Part shown: piece after piece, positions 22,987 through 23,063 of the stretch
Layout: each line of letters begins with the position of its first letter
Position numbering within the stretch: the first letter of the stretch is position 1
Assembly: GCA_964572855.1 (NCBI GenBank)
Contig: CAZNGF010000052.1
Span: 1-23,063, forward strand
Length of the DNA: 23,063 nt
Reading direction: 5' to 3'
DNA from: CAZNGF01 sp964572855
GTDB lineage: Bacteria; Bipolaricaulota; Bipolaricaulia; RBG-16-55-9; JAJCYT01
Translations under genes and position numbers: made by a program
Notes under the pieces: generated by a model
Databases searched by the model: none
Seen by the model: only the letters and a program-made list of their open reading frames with translations
Told to the model about the DNA's origin: nothing

Positions 22987-23063
22987 CCAAGAACCACTGT
23001 GGCCGTCTACTAGTACTGGACCACAGAGGTTTTTGACGGTAGTGGCAAGCCCCTGTGCCTGCC

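Larger units (their letters stand above)
22664..23063. other. Gene-free 3' region with terminator and palindromes
   Basis: No credible gene lies in these 400 bases; the short minus-strand ORFs have no ribosome-binding site or recognisable product. The region holds the intrinsic terminator at 22692, about 150 unremarkable bases, then a cluster of inverted repeats from 22875 to the window end. A last nested pair involves CCACT/AGTGG (22994-22998 and 23041-23045) with CCGTC/GACGG (23003-23007 and 23035-23039). It may be part of a repeat that continues past the edge. Confidence 0.6.

Noticed and set aside
1..23063. CRISPR array, tRNA, rRNA or insertion sequence
   Set aside because: I saw no regularly spaced direct repeats, no cloverleaf-like sequence, no conserved rRNA segment and no transposase ORF. 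The only recombinase is the truncated integrase.

Overview
The window looks like part of the chromosome of a GC-rich bacterium. I see no rRNA, tRNA or CRISPR, so taxonomy rests on gene content only. Large PAS/GAF/HD-GYP proteins, an Rcp1-type response regulator behind a SHDLQEPLRK-type kinase, a secreted VWA-PKD protein and palindromic GTAGGGG/CCCCTAC repeats would suit Chloroflexota (Anaerolineae-like) or a Deinococcota relative. This is a low-confidence guess. Two modules stand out as visibly more AT-rich and are probably acquired: the left 4.2 kb and the segment at 6.2-6.9 kb.

1-4203 is the proximal end of an integron. A truncated integron integrase gene (plus strand, from 3580) faces away from a minus-strand cassette array. 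Between them lie an attI-like region, a candidate cassette promoter and a strong intI promoter. Cassette 1 (1425-3458) carries an intact UvrD/PcrA-type SF1 helicase. Cassette 2 (54-1424) carries two overlapping genes, a GHKL-type ATPase and a small STAS-like DUF4325 protein. A third cassette begins at 53 and leaves the window. The cassette limits are supported by two attC sites whose outer core sites match the start of their own cassette exactly, as integron recombination requires. The integrase lacks its C-terminal third, including the catalytic Tyr.

4175-6058 (minus) is a cytoplasmic S9-family (prolyl oligopeptidase-like) peptidase; its 3' end abuts the broken integrase. 6202-6927 (plus) is a HigBA-type toxin-antitoxin pair with its own near-consensus promoter, placed so that the toxin mRNA would be leaderless.

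6924-14361 (minus) is a tightly overlapping four-gene signalling operon. In transcription order it encodes a GAF-PAS-GAF-GAF-HD-GYP protein, a membrane Cache-HAMP-PAS histidine kinase, a single-domain receiver, and a REC-PAS-PAS-GAF-HD-GYP protein. Upstream on the same strand (14498-19765) is a 1755-residue protein with both an intact GGDEF domain (including the inhibitory I-site) and an intact C-terminal HD-GYP domain. It is therefore able in principle both to make and to break cyclic di-GMP. Together these form a dense c-di-GMP and phosphorelay locus.

20012-22663 (plus) is a secreted VWA plus four-PKD protein with an uncharacterised C-terminal region, followed by a strong intrinsic terminator. 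The final 400 bases have no gene but contain a cluster of palindromes, including a 112-bp element bounded by perfect 9-bp inverted repeats.

The best candidate for an undescribed system is the two-gene ATPase/STAS-like cassette, with the helicase cassette beside it. Integron arrays are known to carry antiphage genes, but nothing in the sequence itself proves a defence role here.
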